A DNA stretch of 64,000 nucleotides from Cyanidium caldarium (Eukaryota > Rhodophyta > Bangiophyceae > Cyanidiales > Cyanidiaceae). The notes beneath the pieces were generated by a model, which was not told the DNA's origin, searched no databases, and was given only the letters and a program-made list of their open reading frames with translations. Where the stretch lies: contig JANCYW010000010.1 in the NCBI GenBank assembly GCA_026184775.1, forward strand, positions 248,001 through 312,000, read 5' to 3'. The position numbers and the translations under genes were made by a program. Shown in pieces: positions 1 to 9,308 of this stretch; within the stretch, counting starts at the first letter, position 1, and each line of letters begins with the position of its first letter.

Positions 1-144
1 CGCGCCGTGAAAAATTTGTCACGAGACGCGCGCGCGGATACGCATGCCACCGTGTGAGCTGGAGTGCACCGTGCCCCTGTTGGTGCACAACACCGTGCTC
101 ATTCTCGGCCCGTTAATCTTCGCCGCTCCTCCCCAGATGGAACT

Positions 145-834
145 ATGCAACCTGTAAAGCGAGTCAACGAGCAGGAATCGTCTCCCTCCCCGTCGCTTGC
201 AGTCTCCTCCGAACCCCGTAACGCCAACTCGGGGTACCTGTCAGGGTATGCAGCGCGCCCGCGTAACGATTGGAGCGGCGAGGCGGTAGCGGTTACCCTA
301 AGCAGTGCCGCGTTTGTGGGCAGTGCGTACTTGAGCTGGGAGGCGGCGGCGAGGGTCGGCGACGGGTGGTTGCGACGAGTCGCCCACCGCTTTGCGGCCA
401 GCGCTGCGAGCGGTTCATCCTCCCTGGCGGTGGCGCTGGCGCGACATCCAGGCACGCGTTTGACGCTTTTCACACCGATCGCCCTCACCGTAGCGTCGTT
501 CATATCCGGTGGCACGCGCGGTGCAGTGGGGGCACTGACCACGCAGTCGCGGCCGGAAACGCCGCGCCGTGTTCTGCGTCCCGAATGGTTATATGCCGTC
601 GGGTTGTTGGGCGGCACCGGCATCGGCGCCGCATTGTACAGGCCGCTGCGTCAATGGCGCTCGACGTTCACCACCTCTGCCGGAGTGCTTGCACCGGCTG
701 TCGTGCTGGGCGGCATCGGCGGCATCGCCCTGAGCGGTCTGTTGGCCATCGATGTGTGGGCGTTTGCCGCAACAGAACGTGCCGCCGGGGTCGCCTCCCA
801 AAACCTGACGCGCCGCAGCGACCGCCACGAATAG
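145..834 (+). CDS. Hypothetical small membrane protein (229 aa)
   Basis: I do not recognise this protein. The first ATG is at 145; the frame is open upstream only through a GTG. The first 50 residues are polar. After that come Ala/Gly/Val/Leu-rich stretches that look like three or four membrane segments: around 'VTLSSAAFVGSAYLSW', 'LTLFTPIALTVASFIS', 'WLYAVGLLGGTGIGAAL' and 'PAVVLGGIGGIALSGLLAI'. Arg/Lys-rich loops lie between them and the tail is basic. Codon use is as GC-rich as in the neighbours, which supports real coding. Its end lies 42 bases from the end of the convergent MYB gene. An organelle inner-membrane protein is possible but unproven. Confidence 0.55.
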   Translation: MQPVKRVNEQESSPSPSLAVSSEPRNANSGYLSGYAARPRNDWSGEAVAVTLSSAAFVGSAYLSWEAAARVGDGWLRRVAHRFAASAASGSSSLAVALARHPGTRLTLFTPIALTVASFISGGTRGAVGALTTQSRPETPRRVLRPEWLYAVGLLGGTGIGAALYRPLRQWRSTFTTSAGVLAPAVVLGGIGGIALSGLLAIDVWAFAATERAAGVASQNLTRRSDRHE

Positions 835-876
835 CCCTCCGGCAGACTCTGTACATCGGCTCCATCATCGCATCAT

Positions 877-1764
877 TTATCGATAGTCAGCATTCTCCGC
901 GCCTACACTGGTCTCCGAATGCAGCTCTCCACCGCTGTGTGCGCTGTCGAAGGTGTCCGGCTCGGAGGCGGCCATCGCCTCGCCACCGCCTACCGACGGC
1001 GCGCTGTGTGCCTCCGCCGCTGCACTCGATGGCGGGAGTTCCCTCGGGATGACGGCCGCCGGTTCGGTGAACGCCGATCGCGCTCGGAAACTGGTTTGCA
1101 TCTTGCGAATAAACGAGTTGTACCGATTCTTGACGGCGTTGTCGGTGCGGCCCTCCAGCAGACGCGCAATCTCGCTCCACTTGTTGCCCAGCCGACCGTG
1201 CGCCGAGACGATCAGACGGTCCTCGTCGGCCGTCCACGGGCGCTTGCATATCTTGGGCGACAGCTGGTTGAGCCAACGCTCGCGTGCCTGCTTGCCAGTG
1301 CGGCCAGGTATATGCTCGGCAATGAGCGACCACTTGCGCGCGCCCATTTTCTGCACCAGCGCACACAGCAACATGTCTTCCTCGGGGCGCCAGGCACCCT
1401 TGACTTCCCGCCCGCGGCATGGTTTTCGGGTGGAGGCGCTCGGTGCGGGCAGCTCTACCTCCCACCGGTTCGAGGCGGTGCCGCTGGGGGATGCGGTGCT
1501 CTCGCTCGGCGTCAGCAACCCCCAGCCACCGGCCAGGGAGGCCCCGGGCGCCCATCGCCCGTCCGGCTGCGTGCCGTAGACTGCGACGGGCGGAGCGGGA
1601 GTTGAAGGGTAGTCGTCAACCGGCGTTGTTGATGTCGGCGACGTGGCCGCACGCCGACTCGCATCTTCGGTGTCTTGGCTGGCGCAAGCTGCCGCCGCTG
1701 CCAAGAGGATGTCCAGGCCGGTCCTGGCGCCGGCCGCGTTTCCCGCCTCCCAGTGCAGATGCAT
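877..1764 (-). CDS. R2R3-type MYB transcription factor (295 aa)
   Basis: Two tandem MYB repeats are clear. R2 spans about residues 122-169 ('KGAWRPEEDMLL', then regularly spaced Trp, ending 'RERWLNQLSP'). R3 spans about 174-218 ('KRPWTADEDRLI', 'NKWSEIARLLEGRTDNAVKN', 'RYNSFIRK'). 'GRTDNAVKNRYN' is the recognition helix typical of plant and protist two-repeat MYBs that bind DNA in the nucleus. The long N-terminus (1-115) and the C-terminus are Ala/Ser/Pro/Thr-rich and probably disordered, possibly for activation. The start is an ATG at 1764. Red algae have few R2R3 MYBs and one in Cyanidioschyzon controls nitrogen assimilation, but I cannot tell whether this is that gene, so no symbol is given. 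Confidence 0.93.
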   Translation of the reverse strand: MHLHWEAGNAAGARTGLDILLAAAAACASQDTEDASRRAATSPTSTTPVDDYPSTPAPPVAVYGTQPDGRWAPGASLAGGWGLLTPSESTASPSGTASNRWEVELPAPSASTRKPCRGREVKGAWRPEEDMLLCALVQKMGARKWSLIAEHIPGRTGKQARERWLNQLSPKICKRPWTADEDRLIVSAHGRLGNKWSEIARLLEGRTDNAVKNRYNSFIRKMQTSFRARSAFTEPAAVIPRELPPSSAAAEAHSAPSVGGGEAMAASEPDTFDSAHSGGELHSETSVGAENADYR

Positions 1765-2315
1765 AGCCGTGGCCGCCCCAGAGGGTTTGCCACGAGAGAG
1801 CCGCAGGGGGGATGAGTAAGTGATGGCGGTGTGCGGTTGATGAGCGCCGGTTGGGGCACCCGACGCCGCAAGTTGGTGGTGAAGGGAGGGGCCGTCGGTT
1901 CGTCGTGGCTACGTGCTCGCCTCGCCTTGATGAATCCAGGATGGGCGGAAATAAACGGAAAAGATGCGAGGCGATGGGCGGGCGTCGAGGACGAGAGAGA
2001 GATCCCCAGTGGTGCCCTCTTGAAGGAGCTCCAATTTGGGGAGCGGAAGGGGAGAAGATGCGGGGGAGCACGCAAACCGCTCGAAGGGCGACCCGTTGAA
2101 CGGTCACCGATCGGCGTCCCGCCGACATGATCTGCTGTGCCAGATCGTCGGGCCGGCATGCGCTCCGCGCACGAGGTGCGATCCGTCGCTCCGAAAAATG
2201 CCCTTCGGGCTCACCGCCACGAGTGCTATTCTCACGCAGCCGCCACTCCGGCTTTTGCGACACCGACTTTATTCGCTTCATCTTTGTCGCCCTCGCCCGC
2301 TCTACGACCCCAGCT
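1765..2315. other. Intergenic region between MYB start and CAD stop (551 bp)
   Basis: This holds the promoter and leader of the MYB gene and the 3' end of CAD; both genes run leftwards. Open frames here are shadows with no recognisable protein. No tRNA, repeat array or dyad stood out. Confidence 0.6.
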
Positions 2316-5300
2316 TTACGAGCGCCCCAGTATCATCGACAGAAGCGCCATTCTCACGTACACTCCATATTGCACCTGGCGGAAGTACACCGCTCGCGGG
2401 TCCGAGTCCACCTCGGCGCTTATCTCGCTCACCCGCGGCAGTGGATGCATCACGATCATCCTTTCCTTGGCCCGCGTCAAGGTCTTCGGCGTTATCACAT
2501 ACCTCGACTTGACTGCCTCATACTCCTCTCTATCTGCAAAACGTTCCCGCTGCACCCGGGTCACGTACAAGCAGTCGGTCTCGCCGAGACACGCATCCAA
2601 CTGTTCGTGTTCGCGCTGCTCGACGCCGCGGCTGGCCACCTCGTCCAGCACTTCGCTGGGCATGCACAGCTTGCGCGGCGAGACGTAGTTGACCTTCACC
2701 TGGTACAGCGAAAGCAGGCGCGCCAGCGAGTGCACCGTGCGCCCGTGCTTCAGATCACCGACAAAGGTGATCACCAGACCGTTCACGGTGCCGAGCTCCT
2801 CGCGAATGGTGAACACGTCCAACAGCGCCTGCGTCGGGTGCTCGCCGACGCCATCGCCGGCGTTGATCAGCGGCGTGGCCGGGAGGTGCCGGGCGGCGCG
2901 CACCGCCGATCCCGCCTCCGGATGGCGCAGCACCACCACGTCGGCGTACGAGGCCATGGTGCGCACGGTGTCCTCCAGCGACTCGCCCTTGGCCACCGAC
3001 GAGCAGCTCACGTCGTGCATCTGGATCACGGTGCCGCCCAGCCGCTGCATGGCGGCTGCGAACGAGCTGGCGGTGCGGGTGCTCGGCTCGAAAAACACCA
3101 ACGCCATCACCCGGCCACGCAGCAGATCGTACATGCCCATGCGGCTGACCATCTGGCGCATCTCCTGCGCCACGCCGAACAGCGCGTGCAGATCGGCGCG
3201 GCCAAACTGCGACACCGACAACACGCTGCGGCCGATCAGCGCGTGATCGCCGCTGCTCGCCGTTGCCGGTGTAGCGCTAGTGCCCCAAGGCGCTCGCCAG
3301 CCACCCTCCTCGGCGGGCACCGGCGATGCCATCAGACCGCGACGCAACGGCGGTGTCGGAGCGGGCACTGCCGCACTCACCGAGCCACCGCCGCCATCGC
3401 GACGGGGCGTCGGCGCTGCCAGATCCAAATCGCGGGCGCGCCGCTCCACCTGGCGACGGGCGCGCTCCACGTCTTCCAGCCGATCGTCGCCCTCGAACAG
3501 CCGCTGCACACCCGCCTTTTTCACCTCCATCTTGTCCTCCAAGGCGGTCACCGCAGCCGCGTGCTCGGTCCCGTCGCGCCCACTGCCCGGTTCGGCATAA
3601 ACGCGACCGTCCAAATAGGCGATGCGGCCGCGCAACACCACCCGCAGCAGTCGGCCGCGCAACAGATAGGTGTACGGCTCGCCGGTCATCTCGCTGGCGC
3701 GCGCCTCCGCCCGCTCTATATCCACCTCGATGTAGCTGGCATCGGCGGCGCTGGCAGGCACGCTCGGCGCCAATCCCAGCAGGCGCATCGGGAACGTCAC
3801 CAGCCGCTGCTGCACCCAGGACATCTGCAAGCGGCCGACGTGCACCGCCTCCAGCAACATACCCAAGATGATGTCGGGCGGCCCGGTGACCGCGTCGATC
3901 ACGTCAAGCGACTCCCACAGTGCGTCCACATCGGTCGACCGCAGGCCGCGCTGCTCGGGCAGCGCCAACAGATCGCGCACATCCACATCACAGGTGACCG
4001 CAATGCCGCGCTGTTTCGCGGCGCGCACCACCGTCACATCGGCGCGCCGTCGGATGCGGTGCGCGTGGATGGCGCGCGAATGCACCACTGCGCCGAATAA
4101 CATCGCCGACAGGCCGCGCGATCCGTCGGCATGCACCAGAACGGGCTTGTCGGGCGGCCACGACTCCAGGTGCGCCAGCCACGGCTCGAGGTTCTCGTCT
4201 TGGTCGCCGTCGGCGGCGGCCGCCGTCGACGACGGCAGTGAAATGTACAGGCCGGCCACCTCGGCGGCCAGCCGACGCAACACCGCCGCGTTCTGCCGGG
4301 TGGCCCGCGCGAGTACGGCGTAATCGCAGCGCGCCTGTTGCCGCAGCTGCGCGCGCACCGCCTGCAACTCCTCGGCGCCGGTGACCAGCAGCGGCGGCGA
4401 CGGCGCCATGGAGAGCACGGTGAACCCGCCGGCCAGCGCCTGCTCGGTGAGGGCGGCGAAGCAGGCGGCGCCGTCCACGCCCCCCACCGGCCAGGGCGCC
4501 GCCAGACACGCCAAACCGGGCAGGGTGATGACCCGCGAACTGAAGCGCGCATCATGTGGCTGCAGCGGTAGCGGCGAGCGGTTGCCGTACCGCGCCAACG
4601 CCCGCACCAACAACTTGGCGCACTTGATGTTGGTGAGCAGCGGCACGCAGAAATCCACCGCAGTGCGCCGCGTCAGATACCCGTTGCTCATAAAGGTGGA
4701 GAGGCGCCGCAGCTTGTTCTGCGACGGCAGGTTGATGAAGAAATCGACCATCTTGTCGTGAATGAGCTTGGTCACGTCTAGCGTGTCGTGGCGGTACTCG
4801 CCGCTGGGCCACACCACCACCGTGCACGAAACGTCATGCTCCGCCAGAAAGTCGGCGGTGCCCGGGGTGGCAAACAGCCGGAACCCGAGCGCCGCCAGCT
4901 TCTTGGCCGACTCCAAAAACTCCAGCTTCTCCTTGTACGAGCCGATGCTGAGGCAGATGTGCCGCTGTGGCAGGCGGATGCCGGCCGCCACCAGCCCTTT
5001 CAGATAAGCCTCCTCGCGCGTCTCCCCGTAGCAGGCCACCTCGCCGGTGCTGGCCATCTCCACGCCCAGAATGGGGTCGGCGCCCAGCAGGCGCGTAAAC
5101 GAGAACATCGGCACCTTGACGCCCACGTGCGGTATCGCCGCCGACGCCTCCACCGGGTACGGCACCACGGTGCGCCCCAACATCACTTTGGTGGCGATTT
5201 TGGCCAGGTCGATGCCGGCCGTCTTGCTCACAAACGGGAACGAGCGGCTGGCGCGCACGTTGCACTCGATGACCTTGATCTCGTTGTTCTTGGCGATGAA

Positions 5301-8300
5301 CTGGATGTTCATCGGCCCGGTGACGTTGAGCGCGTTGGCGATCTTGCGGGTGGCGTCCTCGATCTTGCGCACCGTCTCCGCCTCCATGTCCTGCGCGGGC
5401 AGCACCAGCGTGGCGTCGCCCGAGTGCACGCCGGCGTTTTCCACGTGCTCGCTGATAAAGTGGATCAGTAGCTCGCCCTTGCGGGCCACCGCATCCACGT
5501 CGATCTCCTTCGCCTCCAGGATGAACTTGGAGATGACCACCGGGTGCTCGCGCGACACCTGGGCGGCCTCCGACAGGTAACGCTCCAGATCCTCCGGTTT
5601 GTAGGCCACGTTCATGGCCGCGCCCGACAGCACGTAGCTCGGGCGCACCAGACACGGATAGCCGACCGTCTCGCAAAACACCTTGGCGTCCTCGATGGAG
5701 GTGAGCTCCTTCCAGCGCGGCTGGTCCACGCCCAGCCGGTCCAGCAGCCGGCTGAACTTGTAGCGGTTCTCGGCGGTGTCGATCATCTCCGGTGTGGTGC
5801 CGTAGATGCGCACGCCCTGACGGTGCAGCGCCATGGCGATGTTGTTCGGGATCTGGCCACCCATGGACACCACCACGCCCTGCGCCATCTCGCGCTCGTG
5901 AATGTCCATCACCCGCTCGAAGGAGAGCTCCTCAAAGTAGAGGCGGTCGCACTCGTCGTAGTCGGTGCTGACCGTCTCCGGGTTGTAGTTGATCATGATG
6001 GCGCAGGCGCCCTGCGCCCTGAGCGTGCGAATGGCCGACACCGCGCACCAGTCAAACTCCACCGACGAGCCGATGCGGTACGCGCCGCTGCCCAGCACGA
6101 TGGTACCGCGCGAGTCGGGCGGCACGTCGTGCTGATTCGGCCCACCGCCGCTGTACGTCATGTAGAGGTAGTTGGTCTGCGCGGGAAACTCCGCCGCTAC
6201 CGTATCGATCTGTTTCACGTTGGGCGCGAGCGCGTGCTTCAGGCGCAGCTTGCGCACCTCCACCTCGGTGGTGCCGACGATCTTGCCCAGCTGCCGGTCG
6301 GAGAAGCCCAACTGCTTGGCGCGCCACAGCAGCCCCGCCGACAGCCACGAATCGGTCGACGACGACGACGCGTCCGCCAGCGGGCTGGCTTGCGCCCGCG
6401 CCGCCAGCTCGCGCTCGAACTGCGCAATGCGCTCGAGCCGGTACAGAAACCAGCGGTCGATCTGGGTCTTGCGGTGTAGCTCGTCCACCGTGCGGCCGTC
6501 CGCCAGGCCCGACGCCAGCGCCAGAATACGCGCCTCGGTCGGCGCGCACATCTCCTCGTCGCTGTACGGTTCCGCGCCCGGCTCGAAGCCGTTCACGTAG
6601 TAGTCACGCACCATGCGGATCGCCTTCTGGATGGTCTCCTCGAAGGTGCGCCCGATGGCCATCACCTCGCCCACGCTCTTCATCGACGAGCCGAGCTGCG
6701 GGGTGACGCGTTCGAACTTGCGCAGATCCCACCGCGGCATCTTCACCACCAGATAATCCAGGCTCGGCTCGAAACAGGCGGTGGTCTCGCGCGTCACCGA
6801 GTTGCGAATGTCCGGCAGGCGCTTGCCTAGCGCCAGTTTGGCGGCCACAAACGCCAGCGGATAGCCGGTGGCCTTGCTGGCCAGCGCCGACGAGCGCGAC
6901 AGGCGCGCGTTCACCTCGATGATGCAGTACTCGCGGGAGCGCGGATTCAGCGCAAACTGGATGTTGCACTCGCCGACCACGCCCAGGTGGCGCACCGTCT
7001 TGATGGCCGAGTTGCGCAGCATCTGATACTCCGCGTTGGAGAGCGTCTGCGACGGGGCCACCACGATGGACTCGCCGGTGTGCACGCCCAGTGGATCAAA
7101 GTTCTCCATATTGCACACGGTGATGCAGTTGTCGTACGCGTCGCGCACCACCTCGTACTCGATCTCTTTCCAGCCCTTCATCGAGCGTTCCACCAGCACC
7201 TGCGGCGACGCCGAGAAGGCTTTGCGCGCCAGCGCCTTGAGCTCGGCGGCGTCGTTGGCAAAGCCGGAACCGAGTCCGCCGAGGGCGAACGCCGCCCGCG
7301 CGATCACCGGGTAACCGATGCGCTCCGCCTCCTGCAGCGCCTGCTCTACGCTGCAGGCCGAGGCCGACAGCGCGAACGGCTCGCCGATCTCCGCCAGCCG
7401 CCCGTTGAACAGCTCGCGATCCTCGGTGTCCATGATGGTGCGGATGGGCGTGCCGAGCACCCGAATATCCAGTCGCCGGAAGAAATCCCGCTTGAAAAGC
7501 TCGATGCCGCAGTTGAGCGCCGTCTGCCCGCCAAACTGCAACAGCATGCCATCGGGGCGCTCGTTCTCGGCCACCTTGATCACATAATCCGGATCGACGG
7601 GCAGAAAGTACACCTTGTCGGCCAGACCGGGCGATGTCTGCACGGTGGCGATGTTGGGATTGATGAGCACCGTGTAGATGCCCTCCTCGCGCATCGCCTT
7701 GACCGCCTGCGAGCCCGAGTAATCGAATTCGCCGGCTTGCCCGATCGACAACCCGCCCGAGCCCAGAATGAGCACTTTGCGCACCGGCCGCTGGTTACCA
7801 GCGGGCGCTGCCGATCCGGTCACCACCGTCGACGGTGGTGGCGGCGGCTGACCGCTGCGCATCATCGCCACAAAGGCGTCGAACAGGAATTCGGTGTCTT
7901 CCGGGCCAGCGCACGCCTCCGGATGAAACTGTACCGAGAAGAATGGCAGGCTGCCGTGAATGATGCCCTCGTTGGAGCCGTCATTGGCGTTGGTGAACAA
8001 CGGCCGCCAACCGTCGGGCAGCGTGGACGCATCCACCGCATAGCCGTGGTTCTGCGAGGTGATGTAGCAGCGACCGGTGCGCTCGTCGATGCACGGGATG
8101 TTCTGCCCGCGATTGCCAAACTTGAGTTTGTACGTGCGACATCCCGCCGCCAGCGACAACAGCTGGTGCCCGAGGCAGATGCCAAAGACCGGCCGCCGCG
8201 CCGCCAGCCAGGTGCGAATGTGCGCCACGGTGGACGACACCATGGTCGGGTCGCCCGGCCCGTTCGACAGAAACAGACCGTCGCAACTCGACAGCGCCTC

Positions 8301-9152
8301 CGCATTAAAATCGTAATCCCACGGCACCACCGTCACGCGGCAGCCTCGTCGCAACAGACACCGCAGCTGGTTGTACTTGAGGCCGCAGTCCACCGCCACA
8401 ACGTGCAGCGGCGCATCGGCAGCACCGTAGGTGCGCACCTGAGCGCATGACACTTGCGCCACAAGGTTCTCCTGGTTGGGATCCACCAGCGGCACTTGCT
8501 CGTCGCGCTGGCCGTCGAGCACGATGCGGCCCAACACTGAACCGTGCTCCCGGATGGTCTGCGTCAGCCGCCGCGTGTCCACCCCAGCGATGCCCACCAC
8601 GCCGTGGCGCTCCAACCACGCGCCCAACGAGCACACCGCGTTCCAGTGCGAGTACTGCTGCTCATAGCTCATCACCACCACGCCGGCCACGTGCACCCGA
8701 TCCGATTCGAAGAAACGCCGCAGCCCGTGCTCGTCGCGCAACCCCTCGTTCGGCACGCCATAGTTGCCGATCAGCGGGTACGTGAACACCAGCAACTGTT
8801 TCCGATACGACGGATCCGTCAGCGCCTGCTCGTAACCCACCATGCCGGTCTGGAACACCACCTCACCGGCCACCGAGCGCAGCGCCCCAAAACACTCTCC
8901 CGCGAACGTCGTCCCGTCGGCCAACACCAGCCGCCCGCAGCACGCGCCCTTGACCACACCATCCGTTGAGAGGAGTTGTGTGCCCACAGCGCCCCTCTCA
9001 ACCACTCCGTTGCCCACTGCACTCATAGCTACCGCCTCTGGATGGTGAGGCACAGGTGAATCCATACCGAAGAGCGGACCCGAAGCCGGCGGTAGCGGAC
9101 GATCGAGGCGGGAGTCGATCGCCGTTCCCGCCGCCGCCGCCCGCCCGCCCAT
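2316..9152 (-). CDS. CAD-type fusion: glutamine amidotransferase - carbamoyl-phosphate synthetase II - inactive dihydroorotase-like - aspartate carbamoyltransferase
   Basis: This is the multidomain enzyme for the first steps of UMP synthesis. Order: class I glutaminase with 'GICLGHQ' (Cys326) and 'QFHPEA'; CPSase with two ATP-grasp halves opening 'KVLILGSGGLSIGQ' (about 456) and 'TIVLGSGAYRIGSSVEFDW' (about 1021), then an allosteric MGS-like region; a dihydroorotase-like region (about 1535-1890); a linker; and aspartate carbamoyltransferase (about 1970-2278) with 'FEPSTRT', 'GDGVGEHPTQALLD', 'GDLKHGRTVHSL' and 'MHPLPR'. The DHOase region keeps the fold outline but lacks the HxH motif and the catalytic Asp, as in fungal URA2, so another gene must supply DHOase. 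The first ATG is 9152; ATGs at 9065 and 9026 lie closer to the amidotransferase domain. DHODH, a later pathway step, is at 41012-42295. Confidence 0.96.
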   Translation of the reverse strand: MGGRAAAAGTAIDSRLDRPLPPASGPLFGMDSPVPHHPEAVAMSAVGNGVVERGAVGTQLLSTDGVVKGACCGRLVLADGTTFAGECFGALRSVAGEVVFQTGMVGYEQALTDPSYRKQLLVFTYPLIGNYGVPNEGLRDEHGLRRFFESDRVHVAGVVVMSYEQQYSHWNAVCSLGAWLERHGVVGIAGVDTRRLTQTIREHGSVLGRIVLDGQRDEQVPLVDPNQENLVAQVSCAQVRTYGAADAPLHVVAVDCGLKYNQLRCLLRRGCRVTVVPWDYDFNAEALSSCDGLFLSNGPGDPTMVSSTVAHIRTWLAARRPVFGICLGHQLLSLAAGCRTYKLKFGNRGQNIPCIDERTGRCYITSQNHGYAVDASTLPDGWRPLFTNANDGSNEGIIHGSLPFFSVQFHPEACAGPEDTEFLFDAFVAMMRSGQPPPPPSTVVTGSAAPAGNQRPVRKVLILGSGGLSIGQAGEFDYSGSQAVKAMREEGIYTVLINPNIATVQTSPGLADKVYFLPVDPDYVIKVAENERPDGMLLQFGGQTALNCGIELFKRDFFRRLDIRVLGTPIRTIMDTEDRELFNGRLAEIGEPFALSASACSVEQALQEAERIGYPVIARAAFALGGLGSGFANDAAELKALARKAFSASPQVLVERSMKGWKEIEYEVVRDAYDNCITVCNMENFDPLGVHTGESIVVAPSQTLSNAEYQMLRNSAIKTVRHLGVVGECNIQFALNPRSREYCIIEVNARLSRSSALASKATGYPLAFVAAKLALGKRLPDIRNSVTRETTACFEPSLDYLVVKMPRWDLRKFERVTPQLGSSMKSVGEVMAIGRTFEETIQKAIRMVRDYYVNGFEPGAEPYSDEEMCAPTEARILALASGLADGRTVDELHRKTQIDRWFLYRLERIAQFERELAARAQASPLADASSSSTDSWLSAGLLWRAKQLGFSDRQLGKIVGTTEVEVRKLRLKHALAPNVKQIDTVAAEFPAQTNYLYMTYSGGGPNQHDVPPDSRGTIVLGSGAYRIGSSVEFDWCAVSAIRTLRAQGACAIMINYNPETVSTDYDECDRLYFEELSFERVMDIHEREMAQGVVVSMGGQIPNNIAMALHRQGVRIYGTTPEMIDTAENRYKFSRLLDRLGVDQPRWKELTSIEDAKVFCETVGYPCLVRPSYVLSGAAMNVAYKPEDLERYLSEAAQVSREHPVVISKFILEAKEIDVDAVARKGELLIHFISEHVENAGVHSGDATLVLPAQDMEAETVRKIEDATRKIANALNVTGPMNIQFIAKNNEIKVIECNVRASRSFPFVSKTAGIDLAKIATKVMLGRTVVPYPVEASAAIPHVGVKVPMFSFTRLLGADPILGVEMASTGEVACYGETREEAYLKGLVAAGIRLPQRHICLSIGSYKEKLEFLESAKKLAALGFRLFATPGTADFLAEHDVSCTVVVWPSGEYRHDTLDVTKLIHDKMVDFFINLPSQNKLRRLSTFMSNGYLTRRTAVDFCVPLLTNIKCAKLLVRALARYGNRSPLPLQPHDARFSSRVITLPGLACLAAPWPVGGVDGAACFAALTEQALAGGFTVLSMAPSPPLLVTGAEELQAVRAQLRQQARCDYAVLARATRQNAAVLRRLAAEVAGLYISLPSSTAAAADGDQDENLEPWLAHLESWPPDKPVLVHADGSRGLSAMLFGAVVHSRAIHAHRIRRRADVTVVRAAKQRGIAVTCDVDVRDLLALPEQRGLRSTDVDALWESLDVIDAVTGPPDIILGMLLEAVHVGRLQMSWVQQRLVTFPMRLLGLAPSVPASAADASYIEVDIERAEARASEMTGEPYTYLLRGRLLRVVLRGRIAYLDGRVYAEPGSGRDGTEHAAAVTALEDKMEVKKAGVQRLFEGDDRLEDVERARRQVERRARDLDLAAPTPRRDGGGGSVSAAVPAPTPPLRRGLMASPVPAEEGGWRAPWGTSATPATASSGDHALIGRSVLSVSQFGRADLHALFGVAQEMRQMVSRMGMYDLLRGRVMALVFFEPSTRTASSFAAAMQRLGGTVIQMHDVSCSSVAKGESLEDTVRTMASYADVVVLRHPEAGSAVRAARHLPATPLINAGDGVGEHPTQALLDVFTIREELGTVNGLVITFVGDLKHGRTVHSLARLLSLYQVKVNYVSPRKLCMPSEVLDEVASRGVEQREHEQLDACLGETDCLYVTRVQRERFADREEYEAVKSRYVITPKTLTRAKERMIVMHPLPRVSEISAEVDSDPRAVYFRQVQYGVYVRMALLSMILGRS

Positions 9153-9308
9153 CGATCGCGACGATGCGCTGCGCGGCAGGGCGACGCGTCGTGACGGGCA
9201 ACACGACCGCGTGATGGGACCGATGGAGACGTCTCCGTGGGGGAGGACTGAGGTGAATGGCAAGTGATGGGAAAGATGAAGATAGGATAGGGTAGGGAAG
9301 TAGGGAGT

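Noticed and set aside
2127-4100. 657-residue open frame on the + strand
   Set aside because: Antisense to the DHO/ATC part of CAD; His/Arg/Gln-rich composition with no motif, a typical shadow of GC-rich coding DNA.
6987-8450. 487-residue open frame on the + strand
   Set aside because: Antisense to the amidotransferase and first CPSase half; His/Arg-rich and without any recognisable domain.
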